Shown here piece after piece: positions 9,497-17,521 of a stretch of DNA of 64,000 bases (the first letter of the stretch is position 1; each line of letters opens with the position of its first letter). The position numbers and the translations under genes were made by a program. Source of the stretch: Oceanobacillus timonensis (GTDB taxonomy: Bacteria; Bacillota; Bacilli; Bacillales; Amphibacillaceae). The stretch is from the NCBI RefSeq assembly GCF_900166635.1, contig NZ_LT800497.1, forward strand, positions 2,402,343 through 2,466,342. Direction: 5' to 3'. Under the pieces are notes generated by a model, which was given only the letters and a program-made list of their open reading frames with translations, was not told the origin of the DNA and did no database searches.

Positions 9497-9530
9497 ATTC
9501 AGAGGGAATTTCCTCATATTCCTTCTGAAT
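9497..9530 (+). terminator. hairpin at the 3' end of qcrABC
   Basis: The arms ATTCAGAGGGAAT (9497-9509) and ATTCCTTCTGAAT (9518-9530) form a 13-bp stem with one G-U pair. There is no real T tract, so this is probably a transcript-stabilising or processing hairpin in tandem with the true terminator downstream. Confidence 0.6.
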
Positions 9531-9553
9531 ATTTGTTACACTGTGATAAACAG

Positions 9554-9593
9554 AAGCACCTTTGACCATAATAAGGCAAAGGTGCTTTCTTCT
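9554..9593 (+). terminator. Rho-independent terminator of qcrABC
   Basis: A perfect 11-bp stem, AAGCACCTTTG (9554-9564) with CAAAGGTGCTT (9577-9587), is followed by TCTTCTATT. It is the second of two tandem hairpins after qcrC. Confidence 0.8.
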
Positions 9594-9632
9594 ATTGGTA
9601 ACTATTAAGAAAGAAGGAGAAATCGAATAGAG

Positions 9633-10211
9633 ATGTTATCCTACATATTATTAGATAAAAAATTTTTGATACTGCTTTTCATTATCAATTTTTTAGGCAC
9701 CATTTATGGTTATTATTGGTATGGATGGCAGCTGGAGATAACTCCAGCGATATTTATTCCGTTTGTGCCGGACAGCCCGACAGCGAGTTTATTTTTTACT
9801 ATTTTTTTATTATTTTTCATTTTTGGTAAGAACATTCCATATATTGAAGCATTAGCGATTGTTTCTTTATTTAAATATGGCATCTGGGCTGTTGTGATGA
9901 ACTTATTATCATTAATAATAGGCGGGGATATCGGTCCGGCAGGCTATATGCTGATTGCATCGCATTTTGGAATGGCTGTACAAGGGTTACTCTATGCCCC
10001 GTTTTATAAAATAAAATTACGACATTTAACTGTCGCAGCAATCGTTGTACTGCACAACGATATTATTGACTATGTTTTCGGTCAAATGCCTATTTATTCT
10101 GATTTAACAACGTATATGAATGAAATTGGTTATTTTACATTTTGGTTAAGTATTGTTTCCATTCTCCTGGCTTATTACTTAACGATTCATCGAAAAAAAG
10201 CTGCCGAGTAA
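9633..10211 (+). CDS. ypjA: DUF1405 integral membrane protein YpjA
   Basis: A 192-aa protein with about six hydrophobic segments and conserved polar patches (FLGTIYGYYWYGWQL near the N-terminus and VPDSPTASLFF). It belongs to the DUF1405 family, known as YpjA in B. subtilis, where it lies immediately after qcrC as here. No enzymatic function is established. ATG is preceded by AAGAAGGAGAAATCG. It has its own transcription unit because a terminator separates it from qcrC. Confidence 0.86.
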   Translation: MLSYILLDKKFLILLFIINFLGTIYGYYWYGWQLEITPAIFIPFVPDSPTASLFFTIFLLFFIFGKNIPYIEALAIVSLFKYGIWAVVMNLLSLIIGGDIGPAGYMLIASHFGMAVQGLLYAPFYKIKLRHLTVAAIVVLHNDIIDYVFGQMPIYSDLTTYMNEIGYFTFWLSIVSILLAYYLTIHRKKAAE

Positions 10212-10419
10212 AAGAACGCGTTTTTATTGCACAAACAAAATATAACCGTTTCTGAATAAGATAATATTACGTAAGACTAGTACTGTGCAGCTAATCGTTT
10301 CTTCGCAAACAATGCAAACATTTTATATTTTCTTACTAATCAAGGCGTCTGACCGTCATACCCGTTCACCTCTCATCATAAACTAAGAGTAGATATTAAA
10401 AAGATCAGAGGTGATCTCT

Positions 10420-10674
10420 ATGGGTGGGAAACTGCTTCGTGTGATGACAATCGGTATCATAGGGATGTTTTGCCATGTAAAAGCTGTCCATGCTGCCTCT
10501 ATTCCTTCATCAGATATTCATTATAACAGTTTGGCACCGTCTCCATTTATTTTAGGTGTAATGATTGTAGGCGGTTGCATTATTATTACATTATCCTATG
10601 TAAGTTGGAAAAAATATAAAGGGGAAAAACCAGGGAATAAGTCGCTTCGTAAAAACGACAAATCAGTTGACTAA
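10420..10674 (+). CDS. miniature YpjB-like protein (signal peptide plus C-terminal membrane anchor)
   Basis: An 84-aa protein starting at ATG 10420, chosen because AGAGGTGAT lies five bases upstream; a GTG nine bases earlier overlaps that site. Residues 1-26 look like a signal peptide ending in AVHAAS. Residues about 44-66 form a second hydrophobic helix followed by a basic tail (WKKYKGEK). By position (after ypjA) and by its tail it corresponds to sporulation protein YpjB, normally around 250 aa. Almost the whole extracytoplasmic domain appears to be missing. The frame is open, so it may be a functional short form or an in-frame deletion relic. Confidence 0.55.
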   Translation: MGGKLLRVMTIGIIGMFCHVKAVHAASIPSSDIHYNSLAPSPFILGVMIVGGCIIITLSYVSWKKYKGEKPGNKSLRKNDKSVD

Positions 10675-10729
10675 AATGAAAATACTGACTAAAATTGACC
10701 TTAAGATACAGTAATGGGGGAATTAAAAC

Positions 10730-11404
10730 ATGGGTGCTTATTTAATTTATTTTTTATTACTAATGATTATTCCAATGCTTGCATCAAGTAAAGTCAAAAG
10801 CACATATACCAAATATTCTAAAAAACCGACTTCATCCGGTATGACTGGTGCAGATGTTGCCAGAAAAATACTGGATGATAACGGTTTGCATGATGTACAG
10901 ATCGGTATGGTAAAAGGGGAATTAACAGACCATTATGATCCCCGTAAAAAACAAGTAAACCTTTCTGAAAATAACTATCAGGGCAGGTCAATGGCTTCAT
11001 CTGCAGTAGCAGCACATGAAGTGGGACATGCGATACAAGATCAGGAAGAATATGCATTTTTACGCTTTAGAAGCGCTTTAGCTCCAGCAGCAAGTTCTGG
11101 TTCCAACCTCTCGATGATTTTAATTATTGCAGGAATGCTCTTGGGGACAATGAATTTAATGTTAGTGGGAATTATTTTCTTCGCCGTTGCAGTACTATTT
11201 CAACTCGTCACATTGCCGGTGGAATTCGATGCTTCCAACAGGGCGATGACCCAGCTAGTTTCTGCAGGCATTATCCGTAATAATGAAGAACGGGAGACCA
11301 AAAAAGTATTAAATGCTGCCGCATTGACTTACGTTGCAGCTGCATTAGTTGCCGTAGCCGAATTGATGCGTTTTATTCTTATCTTTGCAGCAAACAGAGA
11401 ATAG
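10730..11404 (+). CDS. YugP-type zinc-dependent membrane metallopeptidase
   Basis: This 224-aa protein has an N-terminal membrane helix, the zinc motif HEVGH (H96, H100) in AVAAHEVGHAIQ, and three more hydrophobic helices after residue 115. It ends with FDASNRAM, a segment conserved in the neutral zinc metallopeptidase (YugP) family and likely to supply the third zinc ligand region. Substrates are unknown. In B. subtilis yugP lies elsewhere, so its place between ypjB and the thioesterase block is a local arrangement. The start follows an AATGGGGGAATTAAAAC site and a terminator follows. Confidence 0.88.
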   Translation: MGAYLIYFLLLMIIPMLASSKVKSTYTKYSKKPTSSGMTGADVARKILDDNGLHDVQIGMVKGELTDHYDPRKKQVNLSENNYQGRSMASSAVAAHEVGHAIQDQEEYAFLRFRSALAPAASSGSNLSMILIIAGMLLGTMNLMLVGIIFFAVAVLFQLVTLPVEFDASNRAMTQLVSAGIIRNNEERETKKVLNAAALTYVAAALVAVAELMRFILIFAANRE

Positions 11405-11411
11405 TAAGCAT

Positions 11412-11445
11412 AAAAAAGATGATTCCAAAATGAATCATCTTTTTT
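11412..11445. terminator. bidirectional terminator after the metallopeptidase
   Basis: The stem AAAAAAGATGATT pairs with AATCATCTTTTTT around 11412-11445; its A/T flanks serve both strands. Confidence 0.82.
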
Positions 11446-11602
11446 AGTGGCAGCATTCACCTGTAAGAGCATACAAAAAGACCAGCTCAAAACATAACAG
11501 CATGGATCGTTACTATCGAGAACAGCTTTCACGCATAGAAAGGAATGATTGCTGAATGATCGATCTTTTATTTGTTCACTTTACCTTCTCATCATTGAAA
11601 AA

Positions 11603-11637
11603 GGCCAATCACCACATATTGTTCTGGGTGATTGGCC
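11603..11637 (-). terminator. terminator of the minus-strand thioesterase operon
   Basis: GGCCAATCACC (11603-11613) pairs with GGTGATTGGCC (11627-11637). On the minus strand the hairpin is followed by TTTTTCAA. It lies immediately beyond the stop of the gene at 11644. Confidence 0.85.
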
Positions 11638-11643
11638 CTTTTG

Positions 11644-12009
11644 TTATTTAATAATCGTATTGACGCGGATAAACTCCGGTTTTGCTCCCATCACTAACAG
11701 AAATACTTGTGAATAGGAGATACGGTCCAGTTGACGAAGAATAGATAACAACTTCTCAATATCCTTGCGTTCTCTTAACGACTTCACTTCACGCTGATAA
11801 AGTTGTAAAACAGAATCACGAATAAAAGGAGGATTGACTGTTCCTTCTTCTCCTGTTACTAACAAATCTCCTAAATATTTATAAGGAATTTGCAACTGTC
11901 TGGTCAAGCTCACCACATGCTGTAAATGCTCATATAATGCTTTATCATTATATTGAAGCTCTTCGAATTCTTCTTTTATTTGATACAAGTTATTCAGATT
12001 TACAAACAT
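11644..12009 (-). CDS. hypothetical protein coupled to the thioesterase gene
   Basis: A 121-aa, helix-rich soluble protein (MFVNLNNLYQIKEEFEELQY...) that I do not recognise. ATG at 12009 was chosen because AAAGAGGAGATATCC lies directly upstream. This start is inside the thioesterase gene, so the two frames overlap by 20 bases and translation is probably coupled. There are no cysteines and no membrane segment. The conserved-looking C-terminus includes LSILRQLDRISYSQVFLLV. The context suggests it serves the same process as the thioesterase, but nothing more specific can be said. Confidence 0.7.
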   Translation of the reverse strand: MFVNLNNLYQIKEEFEELQYNDKALYEHLQHVVSLTRQLQIPYKYLGDLLVTGEEGTVNPPFIRDSVLQLYQREVKSLRERKDIEKLLSILRQLDRISYSQVFLLVMGAKPEFIRVNTIIK

Positions 12010-12538
12010 GGATATCTCCTCTTTCCCATGGTTTTTCCAAACCAATGATTTGCGTCAGTTCTTTACTGTGTTCTCTTCTTTTACGACGCATTGCTGCCCG
12101 TTTTTCACCTGATTCAAACAAGAATTTTTCTTCCGCTGATTCTGGAGCAATACTTGGTACCTTAATTGCTTTTTTGTCCTGATCCAGGGCTACAAAAGTA
12201 AGAAAAGCAGTTGCAGCAATTTTTCTTTCTCCTGTCATCATATCTTCCGCAATAACTTTACAAAAAATTTCCATTGACGTATTGCCAGTATAGGAAACAA
12301 ATGATTCAACACATACGGAGTCGGACTGTGTAATCGGATGAAGAAAATCAATCGAATCCGTAGATGCTGTGACACATTCCTTTACTCTAGCGTGTCTTCT
12401 TGCAGATAAAGTGGCGTTATTATCTAATTTTTTCATCAATACACCTCCAAAGAGGGTATTGTAATTATTTAAATCATTCACTAGTACTTGATCTGTACTA
12501 ACGACTCTGCTTTCATTTGGATGTTTATAACTAGTCAT
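11990..12538 (-). CDS. hotdog-fold acyl-CoA thioesterase (YkhA type)
   Basis: A 182-aa thioesterase of the YkhA / cytosolic acyl-CoA hydrolase group. The conserved opening with NYNTLFGGVLMKKLDNNA contains the catalytic Asn-Asp region, followed by SIDFLHPI, the hotdog central strand. AFLTFVALDQDKKAIKVPS and a basic C-terminal helix with RRKRREH complete the family pattern. It hydrolyses acyl-CoA to free acid and CoA; chain-length preference cannot be read. ATG is preceded by AAAGGAACGTAAGCAAC. It is first in a two-gene minus-strand operon. Confidence 0.9.
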   Translation of the reverse strand: MTSYKHPNESRVVSTDQVLVNDLNNYNTLFGGVLMKKLDNNATLSARRHARVKECVTASTDSIDFLHPITQSDSVCVESFVSYTGNTSMEIFCKVIAEDMMTGERKIAATAFLTFVALDQDKKAIKVPSIAPESAEEKFLFESGEKRAAMRRKRREHSKELTQIIGLEKPWERGDIHVCKSE

Positions 12539-12677
12539 GTTGCTTACGTTCCTTTCTTCAATAAGATAACTTTATTTTGTCTCTATTTCTTATTCTAAAA
12601 CGTAACTGTTCATAATAAAAATAGTTATTATTCATCCGACCTATAGACCAAATCTATGAAAACGCCACAATTAATTA

Positions 12678-13571
12678 TTATTTTTTACGTTGGAACATCA
12701 ATTGCTCTTGTATATATTTCAACCATTCTTTTGTTACAAAAGAAGTATAGCTACTTTTCTTCCAAATAATTGCTAACTGCCAGGAAATCGAAGGCGTATC
12801 AATTTCAATACCAACAACATCTTCTTTTAGCATGTCGATAATACTTTCCGGGAGAATGCTCACTCCAAGACTGGAGACAATCATCTGTTCAATAAAATAC
12901 CATTGAGAACTTTCCGCAATTACTTTGGGAACAAATCCAGCAGTCTTACATGCCTCTATGATACGATCGTTTAAGACAAAATCTTCACTGAATAGAATAA
13001 AATCATCATCTCTCAATTCGATAAGTTCTATTTTGTCTCTTTCAGCAAATTTGTGTGACCGAGGAACCACCAGCTTCAATTGCTCCTCAAGCCAAAAGAA
13101 TTGATGAAATGCTTCCGTGTCTGTCGGCAGCACTGTAACTCCGACATCGAGCTCCTCATTTTCAATACTTTCTTCAATTTTTTTACTGCCGCTCTCTAAT
13201 AATTCAAAGCTGATATCCGGATAATTCTCGTGAAATTTTCCAAGCATCTGTGTGAACAGCCTGACATCCATAATCGTAGGTAATCCTATTTTTATATGAC
13301 CTTTCCTGATTCCCAGTAAATTATCCATTTCAGTGGGCAGGTTTTCGTATAATCGAACAATTTCTTTGGCCTGATGTAAAAATGCTTCCCCTGCATCCGT
13401 AAGAACCATTTTGCGTTTGTGACGATCAAATAATTCCACTTCTAACTCTGCTTCTAAATCCCGCAAGAGCTTACTAATCGTAGGCTGTGAAATAAATAAA
13501 TTTTCAGCTGCTTTTGTCATACTGCCCGTTTTCACGATTTCTATAAAATAAATCATATGTTTAATCTCCAT
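12678..13571 (-). CDS. LysR-family transcriptional regulator
   Basis: This 297-aa regulator has the N-terminal winged HTH of the LysR family (MTKAAENLFISQPTISKLLRDLE, residues 18-40) and a C-terminal periplasmic-binding-like effector domain with IKIGLPTIMDV and LGVSILPESI. It resembles the CidR/YwbI-like branch that controls holin-like or metabolic genes, but that subgroup call is tentative. No obvious divergent target gene adjoins it; the thioesterase operon lies downstream on the same strand. ATG follows AAAGGAGAAAGACC. Effector unknown. Confidence 0.85.
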   Translation of the reverse strand: MEIKHMIYFIEIVKTGSMTKAAENLFISQPTISKLLRDLEAELEVELFDRHKRKMVLTDAGEAFLHQAKEIVRLYENLPTEMDNLLGIRKGHIKIGLPTIMDVRLFTQMLGKFHENYPDISFELLESGSKKIEESIENEELDVGVTVLPTDTEAFHQFFWLEEQLKLVVPRSHKFAERDKIELIELRDDDFILFSEDFVLNDRIIEACKTAGFVPKVIAESSQWYFIEQMIVSSLGVSILPESIIDMLKEDVVGIEIDTPSISWQLAIIWKKSSYTSFVTKEWLKYIQEQLMFQRKK

Positions 13572-13613
13572 GGTCTTTCTCCTTTTTAATAAAATTCATG
13601 ATTTTTCGTTTGT

Positions 13614-13639
13614 GAAAAAGCCCGGAAACGCTCCGGGCT
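13614..13639 (-). terminator. terminator of ypjC
   Basis: AAGCCCGGA and TCCGGGCTC frame a GC-rich 8-bp stem (13619-13626 with 13632-13639). On the minus strand it is followed by TTTTTCAC, between ypjC and the LysR gene. Confidence 0.85.
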
Positions 13640-13650
13640 CTTTTACAACA

Positions 13651-14517
13651 TTATTCATTTAACGGCCTTTTATTTTCATCCAGTGTAAAACCTTCTCCCA
13701 TCACCTCATGAACGGTTGTTACAGAGACAAAGGCGAAAGGGTCTGTCTGGGTAATGATACTTTTCATTCGTGGAACTTCATTCCGGGCTACGACACAATA
13801 TAATACATTTCTTTTTTCTTTGGAAAAACTTCCTTCTCCGTTTAAAACCGTTACACCCCGGTCCATTTTTTTCATAATCTGATTAGCAATTTCTTCACTC
13901 TGGTCAGAAATGACAAAGGCTCCCTTGGCAGCATAGGCACCTTCCTGAATAAAATCAATTACTTTTGCGCCAATAAATACAGCGACAAGGGTATACATTC
14001 CTTCAGACAGTTCAAGGAATGTCAGGATGGAAGTAACAATAACAAGAAAATCAAATGCAAACATCGCTCTTCCAATACTCCAGGAAGTATATTTGTTAAT
14101 AATGCGGGCGATAATGTCAACGCCGCCGGTTGTTCCGCCAAAGCGGAAGATAATTCCTAATCCAACACCGATAAATACACCTGCAAATAATGCAACAAGT
14201 GTCATATCATTCTCTAAACCAATTGGAATTTGATAAATTTGAAAAATCCAGAGAAATAAAGAAACGGAAAAAGTGCCAACTAGTGTATAAATAAATGCAT
14301 TCCTTCCGAGTATTTTCCATCCGATCAAAAATACCGGAATATTAAGGATAAGATTGGTTATAGCAGGATCTATATGCCATAAAAAATAAAATAAAAGGGT
14401 AATCCCGGTAAAACCGCCTTCGCCAAGGTTATGCTGCATGTTAAAATGAACAAGACCAAAAGAAAATATAGCAGCTCCCACTAATATAAATATGATGTTC
14501 TTTACCCGAATACGCAA
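13651..14517 (-). CDS. ypjC: YitT-family membrane protein YpjC
   Basis: A 288-aa member of the YitT family. About five to six hydrophobic helices in residues 1-190 carry the family signature FNMQHNLGEGGFTGIT and GTTGGVDIIARIINK. A C-terminal cytosolic DUF2179 domain (GVTVLNGEGSFSKEKRNVLYCVV) follows. The transport or anchoring role is not established. B. subtilis ypjC lies in the same neighbourhood (ypjB-ypjC-ypjD-dapB). Here it is on the opposite strand from its neighbours. The start is a TTG behind GGGGGATTGATTCA. Confidence 0.85.
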   Translation of the reverse strand: MRIRVKNIIFILVGAAIFSFGLVHFNMQHNLGEGGFTGITLLFYFLWHIDPAITNLILNIPVFLIGWKILGRNAFIYTLVGTFSVSLFLWIFQIYQIPIGLENDMTLVALFAGVFIGVGLGIIFRFGGTTGGVDIIARIINKYTSWSIGRAMFAFDFLVIVTSILTFLELSEGMYTLVAVFIGAKVIDFIQEGAYAAKGAFVISDQSEEIANQIMKKMDRGVTVLNGEGSFSKEKRNVLYCVVARNEVPRMKSIITQTDPFAFVSVTTVHEVMGEGFTLDENKRPLNE

Positions 14518-14723
14518 TGAATCAATCCCCCTATTTCGTTGTGGTATGCTGTGTTTAAGATTATAATCATATTTTAATAACGCAAATTTCGACGGAATCT
14601 ATTATAGACAATTTCCATCACAATGACAATCCGCATACTGTACCAATTAGTTGTCAAAATCCTTGCTTTTAGCTAACATTAGAGAAGAGAAAAAGTATAT
14701 TGTTAGAAAACGAGGTGTCGATA

Positions 14724-15077
14724 ATGGAGAATTCCCGTCTTACCTTAGAAGATGTCCAAAAACGGGTGGACGCATACATATCCCAATTCCAAGAAGGGTA
14801 CTTTTCGCCGCTTTCTTTAATGGCAAGACTATCTGAGGAAACAGGAGAATTAGCGCGCGAAGTGAATCATTATCATGGAGAAAAACCAAAGAAAAAGACA
14901 GAAGAAGAAAATACAGTCGAAGAAGAAGTAGGTGATATGATTTTTGTATTAGCCTGTTTAGCAAATTCACTGGATTTTGATCTGTCGGATTCCTTTGAGC
15001 AAACAATGCAAAAATTTGAAACAAGAGATAAAAATCGCTGGACTAAAAAAGAGGAGGAAGAAAACCATGGCAATTAA
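14724..15077 (+). CDS. ypjD: MazG-like nucleotide pyrophosphohydrolase YpjD
   Basis: This 117-aa protein matches the all-alpha MazG NTP pyrophosphohydrolase fold. The metal-binding helices contain EETGELAREVNH (EExxE) and EEEVGDMIFVLACLAN (ExxxD). Such enzymes hydrolyse (d)NTPs to monophosphate and PPi, cleaning the nucleotide pool. ATG 14724 is used because GAGGTG lies six bases upstream; a TTG at 14700 lacks a site. The end overlaps dapB by 11 bases, so the two are translationally coupled as in B. subtilis. Confidence 0.9.
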   Translation: MENSRLTLEDVQKRVDAYISQFQEGYFSPLSLMARLSEETGELAREVNHYHGEKPKKKTEEENTVEEEVGDMIFVLACLANSLDFDLSDSFEQTMQKFETRDKNRWTKKEEEENHGN

Positions 15078-15864
15078 AATTATTGTAGCAGGACCAAGAG
15101 GAAGAATGGGGAAAGAAGCCGTTCATATGATTCACGATACAGAGGATTTTGAATTAATAGCTTGTTTGGACCATAAAAATGAAGGAATGAACCTGAAAGA
15201 TTTAGAAGGCTTTCAGGATGATTTGACTATTCCGGTCTATACAGATATCGAAAAGTGCTTTTCCGAACAGCAGGCCGATGTATTTGTTGATTTAACGGTA
15301 CCTGAAGTAGCTTATAAACATACAAAAGCAGCATTGAATCACCAAATTCGCCCGGTTATAGGAACAACCGGCTATACCGAAGCGCAGTTAGAAGAATTAA
15401 AACAGCTGGCAAAAGAAAAACAAACCGGCTGTATTATAGCGCCAAACTTTGCAGTCGGTGCGGTCTTAATGATGAAATTCGCAAAAATGGCAGCTGCCTA
15501 TTTCCCCGATGTAGAAATTATTGAAAAGCACCATGATCAAAAACTGGATGCCCCATCCGGCACGGCAAAGAAAACGGCAGAGCTTATTCAGGAAGCAAGA
15601 AATCCAAAAAAACAGGGACACCCTGATGAGGAAGAAACCATTCCAGGAGTGCGCGGCGGAGATTTTGATGGCATGCGTATTCACAGTATGCGTCTTCCCG
15701 GTCTGGTAGCGCATCAGGAAATTGTTTTCGGCGGTGCTGGCCAAACCTTAACGATACAGCATGATTCTATGAATCGGGCATCATTTATGGATGGTGTAAA
15801 AGAGTGCGTTTATCAGGTAATGGATCTGGATGAGCTCATTTATGGTCTAGAGAATATTTTATAG
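15067..15864 (+). CDS. dapB: 4-hydroxy-tetrahydrodipicolinate reductase
   Basis: DapB (265 aa) reduces 4-hydroxy-tetrahydrodipicolinate with NAD(P)H on the lysine and meso-diaminopimelate route, which supplies cell wall and, through dipicolinate, spores. The nucleotide loop reads [11 protein letters not shown], with Pro-Arg where many homologues have Ala-Thr, a common Bacillaceae variant. The catalytic segment is [20 protein letters not shown]. The correct start is ATG 15067 behind AGAGGAGGAAGAAAACC; earlier in-frame codons lie within ypjD. Confidence 0.95.
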   Translation: MAIKIIVAGPRGRMGKEAVHMIHDTEDFELIACLDHKNEGMNLKDLEGFQDDLTIPVYTDIEKCFSEQQADVFVDLTVPEVAYKHTKAALNHQIRPVIGTTGYTEAQLEELKQLAKEKQTGCIIAPNFAVGAVLMMKFAKMAAAYFPDVEIIEKHHDQKLDAPSGTAKKTAELIQEARNPKKQGHPDEEETIPGVRGGDFDGMRIHSMRLPGLVAHQEIVFGGAGQTLTIQHDSMNRASFMDGVKECVYQVMDLDELIYGLENIL

Positions 15865-15901
15865 AAAATGCCGACATGTAAAGAAAGGGGGGGGAAGATA
15901 C

Positions 15902-16303
15902 ATGAATATCGCATTGATAGCACATGACAAGAAAAAAGATGATATGGTCGGGTTTACAACAGCTTATGCACATATACTAAAGAAACATGATTTATTTGCT
16001 ACTGGAACAACTGGCAGCAGGATAGAAGAAGCAACAAGACTTCCGGTACATCGTTTTAAATCGGGCCCGCTCGGTGGAGATCAACAAATAGGGAGTATGA
16101 TTGCCCAAAATAAAATGGACATGGTTATTTTCTTCCGCGACCCGTTAACTGCACAGCCGCATGAGCCTGATATCAGCGCTTTAATGCGGTTATGTGATGT
16201 CTATCAAATTCCTTTAGCCACCAATATTGCTGGCGGAGAAATTTATATGCATGGGTTGAACCGGGGTGATTTTCATTGGAGAGAAATTATAAAAGAAGAG
16301 TAA
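15902..16303 (+). CDS. mgsA: methylglyoxal synthase
   Basis: MgsA (133 aa) converts dihydroxyacetone phosphate to methylglyoxal, a bypass used when sugar phosphate accumulates. All active-site motifs are present: AHDKKK near residue 8, [19 protein letters not shown] (with the phosphate-binding Ser and the catalytic Asp) and [15 protein letters not shown]. It follows dapB by 37 bases with a GGGGGGGAAGATAC ribosome site, part of the conserved ypjD-dapB-mgsA-bsh operon. Confidence 0.95.
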   Translation: MNIALIAHDKKKDDMVGFTTAYAHILKKHDLFATGTTGSRIEEATRLPVHRFKSGPLGGDQQIGSMIAQNKMDMVIFFRDPLTAQPHEPDISALMRLCDVYQIPLATNIAGGEIYMHGLNRGDFHWREIIKEE

Positions 16304-16381
16304 ATACAGTGTGTGCTACGATACGCTGACTATTATTTTGTTTCAAGAGCTGGACACAGCTGGCAGGAAAGAAGGGGAATT

Positions 16382-17518
16382 GTGAAGAAAATAGGAATTA
16401 CGTGTTACCCGACGATTGGCGGTTCGGGAGTTATCGCAACAGAATTAGGGAAGAAATTAGCCGAAAAAGGACATGAAATACATTTTATTACTTCCAGTAT
16501 GCCTTTTCGTTTAGAAAAAGTATATGTCAATGTGTACTATCATCAAGTGGAGATAAGCCATTATCCTGTATTTCAATACCCGCCCTATGATTTAGCTTTA
16601 GCTGCAAAGATGGCGGAAGTAATCGATCGGGAGAAACTGGATATTCTTCATGTACACTATGCCATGCCGCATGCTATTTGCGGTATTTTAGCCAGGGATA
16701 TGGCAAAACACCCGGTTAAGATTGTCACAACCTTACACGGGACAGATATCACTGTTCTGGGTATTGATAATACGTTAAAACCTATTATCCGCCATGGTAT
16801 CGAACAGTCTGATGCGGTGACTACTGTCTCGGAAAGTTTACGGAAACAGACCGTCGAGATGGTGGATGTGAATAAAAAAATGAACGTTATTCATAACTTT
16901 ATCAATGAAAATGAATACTATCCGAAAAATGAGACGGAGCTGCGTCATCAATTTCAAATAAAAGAATCCGATAAAATAATGGTGCATATATCCAACTTCC
17001 GAAAAGTGAAGCGGGTTCAGGATATCATCGATACATTTCAAATAGTGAATGAAAATGTCCCTTCCAAATTGTTATTAATTGGAGATGGCCCGGAATTTGC
17101 TGATATGTCGCAGCACGTTCATGATTTAGGATTGGAATCAGAAATACAGTTTCTTGGAAAACAAAATAATGTCAGTGATATTGTGGCAATGGCGGATGTC
17201 ATGCTGCTGATGTCTGAAAAAGAGAGCTTCGGGTTAGTATTATTAGAAGCAATGGCTTGCGGCGTTCCTGGAATCGGCACAGATGTCGGCGGTATTCCAG
17301 AAGTGTTAACACATGGTAAAACAGGATTTATCGTGGAGCTTGGAGATGTTAAAAGCGCTGCTGCATATGCCATCGAATTATTATCGGATTCGAACATGCA
17401 AAAGCAATTTTCGGAAGCGGCTTTAGAACATGTGCGGACGCATTTTTCATCCGAAAAAATTGTCAATCAATATGAAGCATTATATAATCGAGTTCTCGAA
17501 GAAGGGGAAAGAGGTTAG
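16382..17518 (+). CDS. bshA: N-acetyl-alpha-D-glucosaminyl L-malate synthase (bacillithiol)
   Basis: BshA is the GT4-family glycosyltransferase that links GlcNAc to L-malate, the first step of bacillithiol synthesis. The 378-aa protein starts at GTG 16382 behind AGAAGGGGAATT and reads KKIGITCYPTIGGSG, the expected N-terminus; upstream in-frame codons extend into a non-homologous tail. Other motifs are TTLHGTDITVLG, HISNFRKVKR and the donor-site EKESFGLVLLEAMACG. In B. subtilis the deacetylase bshB1 sits between mgsA and bshA; here only 78 bases remain. Confidence 0.94.
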   Translation: MKKIGITCYPTIGGSGVIATELGKKLAEKGHEIHFITSSMPFRLEKVYVNVYYHQVEISHYPVFQYPPYDLALAAKMAEVIDREKLDILHVHYAMPHAICGILARDMAKHPVKIVTTLHGTDITVLGIDNTLKPIIRHGIEQSDAVTTVSESLRKQTVEMVDVNKKMNVIHNFINENEYYPKNETELRHQFQIKESDKIMVHISNFRKVKRVQDIIDTFQIVNENVPSKLLLIGDGPEFADMSQHVHDLGLESEIQFLGKQNNVSDIVAMADVMLLMSEKESFGLVLLEAMACGVPGIGTDVGGIPEVLTHGKTGFIVELGDVKSAAAYAIELLSDSNMQKQFSEAALEHVRTHFSSEKIVNQYEALYNRVLEEGERG

Positions 17519-17521
17519 CAA

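Noticed and set aside
16313..16381. N-terminal extension of BshA
   Set aside because: The added residues do not match BshA, and a good ribosome site precedes GTG 16382.
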